From Klebsiella quasipneumoniae subsp. quasipneumoniae (GTDB taxonomy: Bacteria; Pseudomonadota; Gammaproteobacteria; Enterobacterales; Enterobacteriaceae), in the NCBI RefSeq assembly GCF_020525925.1, contig NZ_CP084876.1, positions 744,001 through 808,000 on the forward strand: 64,000 nt of DNA, in the 5' to 3' direction. Of the stretch, positions 10,399 through 18,161 are shown piece after piece (positions within the stretch are counted from its first letter, which is position 1; every line of letters begins with the position of its first letter). The position numbers and the translations under genes are program-made. The notes under the pieces are model-generated. The model was not told the origin of the DNA and did no database searches. It saw only the letters and a program-made list of their open reading frames with translations.

Positions 10399-10959
10399 TC
10401 AGGCCATAATCCGCGCGGCCCACACGCTGACATCATCGCCGCTGCCCAGATCCGGCTGCACCAGACCATTGACCATAAAGGTCGGCGAGACATGGATGCC
10501 GTTCTGGCGGGCATATTTGCTGTGCCACTTGATCACGTCCTGCAGCTCCGGGCGGGCAAAGGCGGCTCCCAGCAGGACGTGACTGTAGCGCTCAATGCGT
10601 TCAATGATTTGCTGCGGCGTGGCGTTCATGTTCGGCCCGCTGCAGTGATCGGTAAATTCAAACTCTTCCCGATGGTCTGCCACGGCCTGCATCACCTTAT
10701 GCGCCTGCTCTCTGCCATGCGGCAGGGTGGACGCGGCGAGGATGCAGCGGACAATCACCCCGGAGAACAGATGCCACGGCTGCGACTGCAGCCGTATCTT
10801 GATGGTTACGTTATCGGCGCCGACCTCATCGAGCAGATCGTCGAGTTTATTAAACGCGCGGACAGAGTAGGGGCAGGTGGGCTCAAGGAACACCTCAAAC
10901 GTCCGCGGGCCGTGTCCCCAGACCAGCGGTTGGGCATTCAGATGCGAGGGTGTGCTCAT
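10399..10959 (-). CDS. DsbA-like thioredoxin-fold protein with CPYS motif
   Basis: This 186-residue protein has no signal peptide, so it is probably cytosolic. After about 25 residues comes FEVFLEPTCPYSVRAFNKL, the redox position of a thioredoxin fold, but as CPYS: only one redox cysteine, as in monothiol or GST-like members. Near the end, GIHVSPTFMVNGLV carries the cis-Pro of the fold (VSPTF), followed by residues typical of DsbA/FrnE-like proteins. A further Cys occurs in FTDHCSGPN. It ends 47 bp before yghU on the same strand and is divergent from gss, which suggests glutathione-linked redox work. The exact reaction is unknown. Confidence 0.75.
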   Translation of the reverse strand: MSTPSHLNAQPLVWGHGPRTFEVFLEPTCPYSVRAFNKLDDLLDEVGADNVTIKIRLQSQPWHLFSGVIVRCILAASTLPHGREQAHKVMQAVADHREEFEFTDHCSGPNMNATPQQIIERIERYSHVLLGAAFARPELQDVIKWHSKYARQNGIHVSPTFMVNGLVQPDLGSGDDVSVWAARIMA

Positions 10960-10988
10960 TGTCGACTCCTGATGTTGCGTTGTTTTTT

Positions 10989-11014
10989 TGTTATATCACC
11001 GATAACGATATCAC
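10989..11014. promoter_or_regulatory. Repeat motif in the gss upstream region
   Basis: ATATCAC occurs at 10993-10999 and 11008-11014, a 15-bp period. Around it GTTAT (10990-10994) and ATAAC (11002-11006) form an inverted repeat. It lies between two divergent units and could be an operator; no regulator is identified. Confidence 0.3.
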
Positions 11015-11178
11015 TTCTGCTTTCGGCTGCAGGGTTATTTTCCTTAACGGCACGATTAGCGAAACGAATGAGTGGTATCATCGTTACACCTCTGTCTGGT
11101 AAGTGCCTGCGGCAGGATAAGAAGAGGGAGTTTTGTTTCGCCAACTGCCCGGGCTGCATTTATTTGAGGTCAGGCTAA

Positions 11179-13044
11179 ATGAGCAAAGGATCGACAAGCA
11201 GTGACGCCCCGTTTGGGACATTGTTAGGCTACGCGCCCGGCGGCGTGGCAATTTATTCATCGAATTACAGTAGCTTAAATCCGCAGGACTATCCGGATGA
11301 CGCGACGTTTCGCAGCTACATCGGCAATGAGTATATGGGGCATAAATGGCAGTGCGTTGAATTTGCGCGCCGCTTTCTGTTCCTGACCTACGGGTTTGTC
11401 TTTACCGATGTGGGGATGGCCTATGAAATCTTCTCCCTGCGCTTTCTGCGCGAAGTGGTCAATGACAATATTCTCCCGCTGCAGGCCTTCGCCAACGGCG
11501 CCCGTCGTCCGCCGATCGCCGGTTCGCTGCTGATCTGGCAGAAGGGCGGCGAGTTTAAGCACACCGGCCACGTCGCGGTGATCACCCAGCTTGTCGGCAA
11601 TAAGGTGCGTATCGCCGAGCAGAACGTCATTCACTCGCCGCTGCCGCAGGGCCAGCAGTGGACCCGCGAGCTGACCCTCGAGGTCAACGCCGGCCGGTAC
11701 ACCATCAAAGATACCTTTGCCGATACCGAAATTTTAGGCTGGATGATCCAGACCGACGATACCGAACACAGCCTGCCGCAGCCGGTGCTGCCGGGCGAGG
11801 CGATGGCGATCAAGGGCGCGCGGCTGCCGAACAACGGCCAGTTCCGCGGCAAATGGCTGAACGAGAAAGATCCGCTGCAGAAAGCCTACGTGGCGGCCAA
11901 CGGCCATTTTATCAATCAGGATCCCTATCAGTATTTCACCATCAGCGAAAGCGCCGAACAGGAGCTGATTAAAGCCACCAACGAGCTGCACCTGATGTAT
12001 CTGCACGCCACCGATAAGGTAATGAAGGATGATAACCTGCTGGCGCTGTTTGATATCCCGAAAATCCTCTGGCCGCGTCTGCGTCTCTCGTGGCAGCGCC
12101 GGCGTCATCATATGATCACCGGGCGCATGGATTTTTGCATGGACGAGCGCGGGCTGAAGGTGTACGAGTACAATGCCGACTCCGCCTCCTGCCATACCGA
12201 AGGCGGGCTGATCCTCGAGCAGTGGCTGAAGCAGGGCTACTACGGCACGGGTCACAATCCGGCTGAAGGTCTGCTCGATGAGCTGGCGGGGGCGTGGAAA
12301 CACAGCCGGGCGCGGCCTTTCGTGCACATCATGCAGGACAAGGATCTGGAAGAGAATTACCACGCGAAGTTTATCCAGCGTTCGCTGACCCAGGCCGGTT
12401 TCGAGAGCAAAATTCTCTTTGGCCTCGATGAACTGCGCTGGGATGCCGCCGGCCAGCTGATCGACGCCGACGGGCGGCTGGTGAACTGCGTCTGGAAAAC
12501 CTGGGCATGGGAAACCGCCATTGAGCAGGTGCGCGAAGTCAGCGCCGATGAGTACGCGGCGGTGCCGATTCGTACCGGACATCCGCAGAATGAGGTGCGA
12601 CTGATTGACGTCCTGCTGCGTCCTGAAGTATTGGTATTCGAACCCCTGTGGACGGTGATCCCGGGCAACAAAGCGATCCTGCCGGTGCTGTGGTCGCTGT
12701 TCCCGCATCATCGCTATCTGCTGGATACCGATTTTGTGGTTAACGACGAGCTGGCGAAAACCGGTTATGCCGTGAAGCCCATTTCCGGACGCTGCGGGAA
12801 CAATATCGACCTGATCGGGCCGCAGGATGAGGTTCTGGATCAGACCAGCGGCCAGTTTGTCGATCGTAAGAATATCTACCAGCAGCTGTGGTGCCTGCCG
12901 AAAGTGGATGGCAAGTATATCCAGGTGTGCACCTTTACCGTCGGCGGTAACTACGGCGGTACCTGCCTGCGCGGCGATTCGTCGCTGGTGGTGAAAAAAG
13001 AGAGCGACATAGAGCCGCTGATCGTATTGAAAGATAAAGCGTGA
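11179..13044 (+). CDS. gss: Bifunctional glutathionylspermidine synthetase/amidase
   Basis: This 621-residue protein (E. coli 619) joins glutathione to spermidine with ATP and also hydrolyses the product. The N-terminal CHAP-type amidase domain (about residues 35-195) has the catalytic Cys in GHKWQCVEFARR and the His in HTGHVAVI. The C-terminal ATP-grasp synthetase begins around residue 210 and contains YEYNADSASCHTEGG and the nucleotide region SGRCGNNIDLIG and GGNYGGTCLRGDSS. The gene sits beside the glutathione-using YghU and the CPYS protein. speA, speB and speC for the polyamine side lie elsewhere in the window. Confidence 0.97.
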   Translation: MSKGSTSSDAPFGTLLGYAPGGVAIYSSNYSSLNPQDYPDDATFRSYIGNEYMGHKWQCVEFARRFLFLTYGFVFTDVGMAYEIFSLRFLREVVNDNILPLQAFANGARRPPIAGSLLIWQKGGEFKHTGHVAVITQLVGNKVRIAEQNVIHSPLPQGQQWTRELTLEVNAGRYTIKDTFADTEILGWMIQTDDTEHSLPQPVLPGEAMAIKGARLPNNGQFRGKWLNEKDPLQKAYVAANGHFINQDPYQYFTISESAEQELIKATNELHLMYLHATDKVMKDDNLLALFDIPKILWPRLRLSWQRRRHHMITGRMDFCMDERGLKVYEYNADSASCHTEGGLILEQWLKQGYYGTGHNPAEGLLDELAGAWKHSRARPFVHIMQDKDLEENYHAKFIQRSLTQAGFESKILFGLDELRWDAAGQLIDADGRLVNCVWKTWAWETAIEQVREVSADEYAAVPIRTGHPQNEVRLIDVLLRPEVLVFEPLWTVIPGNKAILPVLWSLFPHHRYLLDTDFVVNDELAKTGYAVKPISGRCGNNIDLIGPQDEVLDQTSGQFVDRKNIYQQLWCLPKVDGKYIQVCTFTVGGNYGGTCLRGDSSLVVKKESDIEPLIVLKDKA

Positions 13045-13050
13045 TGTGCT

Positions 13051-13082
13051 GACCCCGGATAGCGGCTCGCGCCCTGTCCGGG
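13051..13082. repeat. Inverted repeat after gss
   Basis: CCCCGGATAG and CTGTCCGGGG form a stem with a loop rich in GC. It resembles a REP-type palindrome or a terminator without a clear T-run. Confidence 0.4.
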
Positions 13083-13194
13083 GAGAGCGCAGAGACACGA
13101 GCCAGGATAGCCCGGTCTGGTAAGCGCCGCCGGGGAACACCTGCAATAAAGCCAAGATAATTAACACAACAACAAGACAGAAAAGGAAAATAGT

Positions 13195-14376
13195 ATGCAC
13201 GATCGGCGTCTCGCCGCCCGCGCGGGTGAACTCAAGCCCTCCGCCGTCCGCGAACTTCTCAAGCACAGTAAACTGCCGGGCGTGATCTCGCTTGGTGGCG
13301 GCATTCCGGCCCCGGAACTGTTTGATACCGAAGGCCTGGAGCTGGCGGTGCAGAAGGTGATGAGCGAGCGTTTTCATGACGCATTTCAGTACGGTCTGAC
13401 CGAGGGCTACCCGCCGCTGCGTCAGGCGGTGAGTGAAATCTGCCACGCCCGTGGCGTGACCTGTTCAGCCGCTCAGGTCTATATCACCTCCGGCTCCCAG
13501 CAATCGCTGGATATCGTTGCCCGCACGCTGCTCGATCCAGGCGATACTATCGTCGTTGAGCGACCCACCTATCTGGCGGCGCTGCAGGTGTTTCAGCTGG
13601 CGCAGGCCAATATCCTCAGCGTCGATACCGATGATGACGGGATGCTGGTGGAGCAACTGGCCGACCTGCTGGAGACCACCCGCGTCAAAGCCGTCTACCT
13701 GGTGCCGACGTTCGGCAACCCCGGCGGTAAAACGCTGAGCGAGGCGCGTCGTCGCCGGCTGGTCGAGCTGGCGAAAAAATATGACTTCGTCATTCTGGAA
13801 GACGATCCCTACGGTGAAATTAGCTTTACTGACGCCGTGCGACGTCCGCTCTATCAGCACGCCGTTGAGCTGGGCTGTGAAGATCAGGTGGTTTACACCT
13901 CGACGTTTTCAAAGATCCTCGCGCCGGGGATGCGTATCGGCTGGATCGTCATGCCGGACTGGCTGGCGCAGCAGACGGTGATCGTTAAGCAGGCGGCGGA
14001 TCTGCATACCAATATGCTGTCGCAGGTGATCACCGCGGAATACCTCAGCCTGAACCGGCTGCAAAATCAGATTGCGTTGATTCGCGAAGACTATCGCAAG
14101 AAGTGCGTGGCGCTGGCCGACGCGCTGGAGAGTCGCCTTGGCGAGCATCTGGAATTCAGCCGCCCACAGGGTGGGATGTTCCTGTGGGCGCGTTTCCGCT
14201 ATCCGTTCGATACCATGGCATGGATGAAGAAAACGCTGGAAAACGGCGTTGTGTACGTCCCGGGGGAAGCGTTCTATCACGATAATCCGGATACCCGTAC
14301 CCTGCGCCTTTCCTACTCCACGGTGTCGGAAGCGGGGCTGCTGACCGCCGTTGAGCGGCTGGCGGCCTCCCTGTAA
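13195..14376 (+). CDS. PLP-dependent aminotransferase, class I fold (2-aminoadipate / aromatic type)
   Basis: This 393-residue enzyme has an AAGGA site just upstream of ATG 13195. It has the family landmarks: ISLGGGIPAPELFD, QYGLTEGYPPLRQAV, YITSGSQQSLDIVARTLLDPGD, the Asp of the pyridine nitrogen in ILEDDPYGE, and the PLP lysine in YTSTFSKILAPGMRIGW. It resembles the catalytic domain of MocR/LysN-like proteins without the winged-helix DNA-binding domain. The amino donor and acceptor are not clear from sequence. It follows gss by 150 bp but has its own leader; no clear operon partner is seen. Confidence 0.85.
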   Translation: MHDRRLAARAGELKPSAVRELLKHSKLPGVISLGGGIPAPELFDTEGLELAVQKVMSERFHDAFQYGLTEGYPPLRQAVSEICHARGVTCSAAQVYITSGSQQSLDIVARTLLDPGDTIVVERPTYLAALQVFQLAQANILSVDTDDDGMLVEQLADLLETTRVKAVYLVPTFGNPGGKTLSEARRRRLVELAKKYDFVILEDDPYGEISFTDAVRRPLYQHAVELGCEDQVVYTSTFSKILAPGMRIGWIVMPDWLAQQTVIVKQAADLHTNMLSQVITAEYLSLNRLQNQIALIREDYRKKCVALADALESRLGEHLEFSRPQGGMFLWARFRYPFDTMAWMKKTLENGVVYVPGEAFYHDNPDTRTLRLSYSTVSEAGLLTAVERLAASL

Positions 14377-14461
14377 CGACCCTGCAGTGTGCCGCTTAGC
14401 GGCGGCGCACCCTCTTCGCCTCAGTAGCGAGAGGGGGTGACGCTAGCGTTCAGCGCTGGGG

Positions 14462-14551
14462 TCACTCCGTATCGGCGATGCGATCATCCAGCCAGACCAA
14501 CATCAGCGCTGCGAGAAAAGCCACCGCAAAGGTACCAATAAACAACCACAT
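14462..14551 (-). CDS. Candidate 29-residue single-span membrane protein
   Basis: This short frame begins at ATG 14551 with GAGGG nine bases upstream and ends at TGA 14464-14462. The product starts MWLFIGTFAVAFLAA, continues LMLVWL as one uninterrupted hydrophobic helix of about 20 residues, and ends in an acidic tail DDRIADTE. The pattern of a strong ribosome-binding site, a tight helix and a charged tail is that of enterobacterial small membrane proteins. It is too short for normal gene callers. It lies 20 bp downstream of the 62-residue unknown on the same strand. No known family was recognised. Confidence 0.5.
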   Translation of the reverse strand: MWLFIGTFAVAFLAALMLVWLDDRIADTE

Positions 14552-14571
14552 AGATGTCCCTCACGGGTTAA

Positions 14572-14760
14572 TTATTTTGCTGATTTTACCGGAGAGCGAT
14601 CGTTTCGGTCGGAGATGGAGATTTTTGTCCCAGCCGAATGGCTGGCGAGAGAGAAAAAGTCATCGGCATCAATATCGAAGTTAAGAATAATTTCCCTGTA
14701 TTCCCCACCGTTAATTAACGCTTTGGCTTCTTTAACACTACTGGCAATAATGACAGGCAT
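14572..14760 (-). CDS. Hypothetical protein, 62 residues
   Basis: The frame starts at MPVIIASSVKEAKALINGG; the longer in-frame start at 14820 adds a hydrophobic stretch that is not supported by a site. TGAGAT lies 8-13 bases upstream of ATG 14760. The sequence looks like a compact alpha/beta domain: a short hydrophobic strand, a helix, then EYREIILNFDIDADDFFSLA and a basic tail. I do not recognise it. It may be co-transcribed with the 29-residue membrane protein just downstream. Confidence 0.45.
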   Translation of the reverse strand: MPVIIASSVKEAKALINGGEYREIILNFDIDADDFFSLASHSAGTKISISDRNDRSPVKSAK

Positions 14761-14965
14761 CAGTTTTATCTCATTTTGAAAACTGAGAAGCAAAATAAGA
14801 GTTAGTTCGTACCAGATCAACTACTTTTTATCGTATGCGACCGCAGAAAAAAACGACATCCCGTGGCTCGGCGATAGAGGAGGATTTTGTGACAGCGATC
14901 GGCTCATCAACAGCGGGATCTTATCGGACGCTGGGACGGGCTGCTGTTTCGCCAGCCCGCCGGGA

Positions 14966-15304
14966 TTATTCACCCTGCTGTTTTGCCCGTAATATCTCGC
15001 CGCAGCGCTGCCGGTCCTGACGCAGCGTCTGCTGTTCCTGCGGGCTGAGCTGATGCCAGGTGTCCAGCATCCGCTGCCCCAGCGCCGGCAGGTAATGCGC
15101 TTTATGCAGCGCGTAGTCAGAATTCCCCCCCTCGACGATGTTTTGCATATCGTCGAGGAACTGGCGGCTGTCGTCATGATCGATCACGCAAAATACCGCC
15201 CGGTAGTAAGCTTCGTCTTCCTCGGTGTAATGGGGGGTGAACCACCAGACCAGCAGCGCGGTAAGCGCCAGCAGCGGGATAATAAAGGGTAATTTTTTCA
15301 ACAT
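14966..15304 (-). CDS. Hypothetical membrane-anchored protein, 112 residues
   Basis: From ATG 15304 (MLKKLPFIIPLLALTALLVWWF) the protein has an N-terminal membrane segment that could also be an uncleaved signal. It is followed by a charged helical domain with two Cys (AVFCVIDHDDS and RQRCGEILR) that could form a disulfide in the periplasm. A TTG seven codons upstream is less likely. I do not recognise the family. The neighbours are also small unknowns on the minus strand. Confidence 0.55.
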   Translation of the reverse strand: MLKKLPFIIPLLALTALLVWWFTPHYTEEDEAYYRAVFCVIDHDDSRQFLDDMQNIVEGGNSDYALHKAHYLPALGQRMLDTWHQLSPQEQQTLRQDRQRCGEILRAKQQGE

Positions 15305-15362
15305 CAGTTTTTCGGCCGGAGACAATCAGCCGTCAGTGTACCTGCAACGACGTCAGGATGTA

Positions 15363-15384
15363 AGCGCCGGCCCCGGCGGGCCGG
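15363..15384. repeat. GC-rich hairpin after the SDR gene
   Basis: GCCGGCCC and GGGCCGGC form a perfect 8-bp stem with loop CGGC. It is placed just beyond the SDR stop on the minus strand, with no T-run. Confidence 0.4.
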
Positions 15385-15390
15385 CACGGG

Positions 15391-15993
15391 CTAGTAGCCG
15401 ACCGGGTAGATGCGGCCGGTCTGCACCCCTTCAATGCTGCGGCGATAGGCCTGCGCCACGGCGGCGGCGGGGACGCTGGCAAAGCCCGGGAAAAAGTCGC
15501 CGTAGGCCGCCAGCGACTCGCTGAGCACGGTGGGACTGATGAGATTAATGCGGATCCCGCGCGGTAGTTCGCAGGCGGCGGCGCGCACAAAGCCTTCCAG
15601 ACCGGCGTTAACCGTCGTGGCATTGACGCCCTGAGCAATCGGCTCCTGCACGACAATGCCGCTGACCAGAGTAATCGACCCGCCGTCGCGCAGGAAATGC
15701 TGGCCTATCAGCGCCAGGCGAATTTGCCCCAGCAGCTTGTCCTGCAGACCGAGGTTGAACTGGCTATCGGTCATGGTGCTTAACGGCCCAAAGTGCAGAT
15801 TGCCGGTGGTGGAGACGATGGCGTCTACTTCGCCGGTCTGCGCAAACAGCGCCTCGACGCTCCCCTGGGAGGTAATATCCACCTGATAATCCCCCCGGGT
15901 GCGGCCGACGCGGATAACGTCATGTCTCTGGCCCAGTTCTTCGCTGACCGCGCGACCAATGGTGCCGCTGGCACCGATAACGATAATTTTCAT
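15391..15993 (-). CDS. Short-chain dehydrogenase/reductase-like protein lacking the YxxxK pair
   Basis: This 200-residue Rossmann protein has the cofactor loop GASGTIG at residues 7-13. The catalytic Ser is plausibly Ser111 in ITLVSG. About 13-17 residues later, where SDRs have YxxxK, the text reads NATTVNAGLEGF, so the usual Tyr and Lys are missing. It ends with RINLISPTVL and a C-terminal IYPVGY. It may bind NAD(P) with altered chemistry or act as a sensor. It is divergent from a LysR regulator with repeated GTTAG/CTAAC half-sites between them, a common regulator-target arrangement. Confidence 0.8.
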   Translation of the reverse strand: MKIIVIGASGTIGRAVSEELGQRHDVIRVGRTRGDYQVDITSQGSVEALFAQTGEVDAIVSTTGNLHFGPLSTMTDSQFNLGLQDKLLGQIRLALIGQHFLRDGGSITLVSGIVVQEPIAQGVNATTVNAGLEGFVRAAACELPRGIRINLISPTVLSESLAAYGDFFPGFASVPAAAVAQAYRRSIEGVQTGRIYPVGY

Positions 15994-16052
15994 GGCTGAC
16001 TCCTGGTGAGGTGAAAGCCTATTCTTTAATAAAATGGATATCGGATAAACTG

Positions 16053-16086
16053 GCTAAAAGTTAGAACATTACTAACCAGAGGTTAG
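16053..16086. promoter_or_regulatory. Candidate LysR operator between SDR and lysR genes
   Basis: GTTAG (16060-16064), CTAACC (16072-16077) and GGTTAG (16081-16086) form two overlapping inverted repeats. A further GCTAAAAGTTAG stretch begins at 16053. The last half-site sits just before the LysR start at 16091. This is the expected place for autoregulation and divergent control. Confidence 0.6.
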
Positions 16087-16090
16087 CAAT

Positions 16091-17002
16091 ATGGATAAGC
16101 TGCGAGGGATGGAGACGTTTATTGCCGTGGTGGAGTGCGGCAGCTTTACCGGGGCGGCGTCGCGCCTGGGGCTGTCGGCGGTAATGGTCGGGAAATACAT
16201 CGCCCATCTGGAAGCCCAGCTGGCGACGCGTCTGCTGGAGCGTAACACCCGACGCCAGAGCCTCACCGACGCCGGGCGGGTCTATTTTGACGAAGCGAAA
16301 CGGGTGATGGAGCAGGTCTCCATCGCCGAAAGCGCCGTTGAGCGGCTGCGGCTGGCGCCCGCCGGCACCCTGCGGGTGAGCGCGCCCACCTCGTTCGGCG
16401 CCAGCGTGATCGCCCCCCTGACCGCCACCTTTCTGCAGGCCTGGCCAGCGGTCCGGGTGGAACTGGATCTGACCAACCGGATGGTCGATCTGGTGGATGA
16501 AGGTTTCGATCTGGCGATCCGCATTGGCGAGATCCATCAGGAGGATCTGGTGGCCCGCTATCTGGCGCCCTATCGGATGGTGATCTGCGCCGCGCCGGCT
16601 TATCTGGCGCGTTACGGAACGCCAGGGACGCCGGAAGATCTCGCCGATCATCTCTGCCTGTCCCATACGGTCTGGACCGCCCGCAACGAGTGGCGGCTGC
16701 CGGGCATGGAGGGGGAAGTGCGCTGGAAGCGCGATGCGGTTTTGCGCTGCAACGATGGCTATGCGCTGCGCCAGGCGGCGATCGCCGGGGCCGGGCTGCT
16801 GATGCAGCCGGAGGTGCTGCTGGCCGATGCGCTGGCCAGCGGCAGCCTGATGCGGGTGCTGGAGGCGTGGACCCCACAGCCGAGGCCCGTGCATCTGCTC
16901 TGGCGCCAGGATCGCCGGCCCCTGCCGAAGCTGACGCAGTTTATCGCCCACCTTCAGGAGGGAATGGCCGACGCGCTGGCGACGACCCGCGCGTCGGAAT
17001 AA
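16091..17002 (+). CDS. LysR-family transcriptional regulator
   Basis: This 303-residue protein has an N-terminal winged helix-turn-helix (MDKLRGMETFIAVVECGSFTGAASRLGLSAVMVGKYIAHLE, residues 1-41) and a substrate-binding-like effector domain from about residue 90 (LRVSAPTSFGASVIAPLTATF). FDLAIRIGEIHQEDLVAR is typical of the regulators of SDR and quinone-reductase genes. It is divergent from the SDR-like gene and probably controls it. The effector is unknown. Confidence 0.88.
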   Translation: MDKLRGMETFIAVVECGSFTGAASRLGLSAVMVGKYIAHLEAQLATRLLERNTRRQSLTDAGRVYFDEAKRVMEQVSIAESAVERLRLAPAGTLRVSAPTSFGASVIAPLTATFLQAWPAVRVELDLTNRMVDLVDEGFDLAIRIGEIHQEDLVARYLAPYRMVICAAPAYLARYGTPGTPEDLADHLCLSHTVWTARNEWRLPGMEGEVRWKRDAVLRCNDGYALRQAAIAGAGLLMQPEVLLADALASGSLMRVLEAWTPQPRPVHLLWRQDRRPLPKLTQFIAHLQEGMADALATTRASE

Positions 17003-18151
17003 TTACTCCTCCCGTAGCGCCTGCTGCCAGTCGGCAATCAGATCGTGAGGATCTTCGATCCCGACCGACAGGCGGATCAGCTGCGGCGTGATGCCGTTCG
17101 CCAGGCGCTTCTCCAGCGGGATCGAGGCATGGGTCATGCTGAAGGGCTGGCTCACCAGGCTCTCCACGCCGCCCAGACTCTCCGCAAGGGTGAACCAGCG
17201 CAACTTGCTGATAATGCGTTCGGCGTAACCGTCATCGCCCTTCACCACGACGGAAATCATGCCGCCGGGCAGGGCCATTTGCTGGCGCGCCAGCTGATGG
17301 TGCGGGTGCGAGGCCAGCCAGGGGAACCAGACTCGCTCCACCTCCGGCTGCTGTTCCAGCCATTCGGCGAGCTGCAGCGCGTTCGCACTGTGGCGCTCCA
17401 TCCGCAGCGCCAGGGTGCGGATGCCGCGTAGCGTCAGGAAGCTGCTGAACGGGTCGAGTACACCGCCTACCGCATTCTGCAGGTAGCCAAGCTTCTCCGC
17501 GAGCTCAGCGTTATCGCCAACCACCGCCAGGCCGGCGACGACATCGGAATGGCCGTTGAGGTACTTGGTCGCGGAGTGGACCACAATATCAAACCCATGC
17601 TCCAGCGGGCGATGGATCGCCGGCGAGGCGAAAGTGTTATCGGCGACGCTGATCAGGTTATGGCGGCGCGCGATAGCGGCGATGGCGCTGAGATCCGCCA
17701 GCTTCAGCAGCGGGTTGGTGGGCGTCTCCACCCAGATCATGCGCGTATCGGGGCGGATCGCCGCTTCAATCCCCGCCAGGTCGTCGGGTTTCACCCAGCT
17801 CACCTGCAGACCAGCGCTACGGCGGCGAACGTTTTCCAGCAGGCGATAAGTACCGCCATACACATCATCGACCGCCACCAGGTGGCTGTCCTTATCCAGC
17901 AGCTCCAGCACGGTGGAGATAGCGGCCAGCCCGGAGGCGAACGCGTAGCCGCGCGTGCCGTTTTCCAGGTCGGCGATCGCCGTCTCCAGCGCGTGGCGGG
18001 TAGGGTTCCCGCTACGGGAATATTCATAGCCGGTATGCTGCCCCGGCGCCGGCTGAGCAAAAGTGGAGGTGGCGTAAATCGGCGGCATCACTGCGCCGTG
18101 GCTGTCGGTGAAGGTTCCGCTATGTACGCTCAGGGTGTGGATGGATGACAT
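17003..18151 (-). CDS. mtcC: Cystathionine gamma-lyase (reverse transsulfuration)
   Basis: This 382-residue PLP enzyme of the Cys/Met metabolism family has the cofactor lysine in VVHSATKYLNGHSDVVAG (about residue 196), the phosphate site FASGLAAIST, and YEYSRSGNPTRHALE near the N-terminus. It is in tandem with a cystathionine beta-synthase, 10 bp downstream, so the likely reaction is cystathionine to cysteine. A pair of this kind has been described in Klebsiella under the names mtcB (synthase) and mtcC (lyase); other organisms use mccB. By sequence alone a cystathionine gamma-synthase cannot be fully excluded. Confidence 0.85.
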   Translation of the reverse strand: MSSIHTLSVHSGTFTDSHGAVMPPIYATSTFAQPAPGQHTGYEYSRSGNPTRHALETAIADLENGTRGYAFASGLAAISTVLELLDKDSHLVAVDDVYGGTYRLLENVRRRSAGLQVSWVKPDDLAGIEAAIRPDTRMIWVETPTNPLLKLADLSAIAAIARRHNLISVADNTFASPAIHRPLEHGFDIVVHSATKYLNGHSDVVAGLAVVGDNAELAEKLGYLQNAVGGVLDPFSSFLTLRGIRTLALRMERHSANALQLAEWLEQQPEVERVWFPWLASHPHHQLARQQMALPGGMISVVVKGDDGYAERIISKLRWFTLAESLGGVESLVSQPFSMTHASIPLEKRLANGITPQLIRLSVGIEDPHDLIADWQQALREE

Positions 18152-18161
18152 AAAAAATTCC

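Noticed and set aside
11734..13446. 570-codon open frame on the minus strand opposite gss and the aminotransferase start
   Set aside because: It is the antisense shadow of two well-conserved genes with GC-rich codons. It has low-complexity residue content and no family resemblance.
14821..15177. 118-codon minus-strand frame overlapping the 112-residue two-Cys protein
   Set aside because: It lacks a hydrophobic anchor or site and is the out-of-frame mirror of the better candidate.
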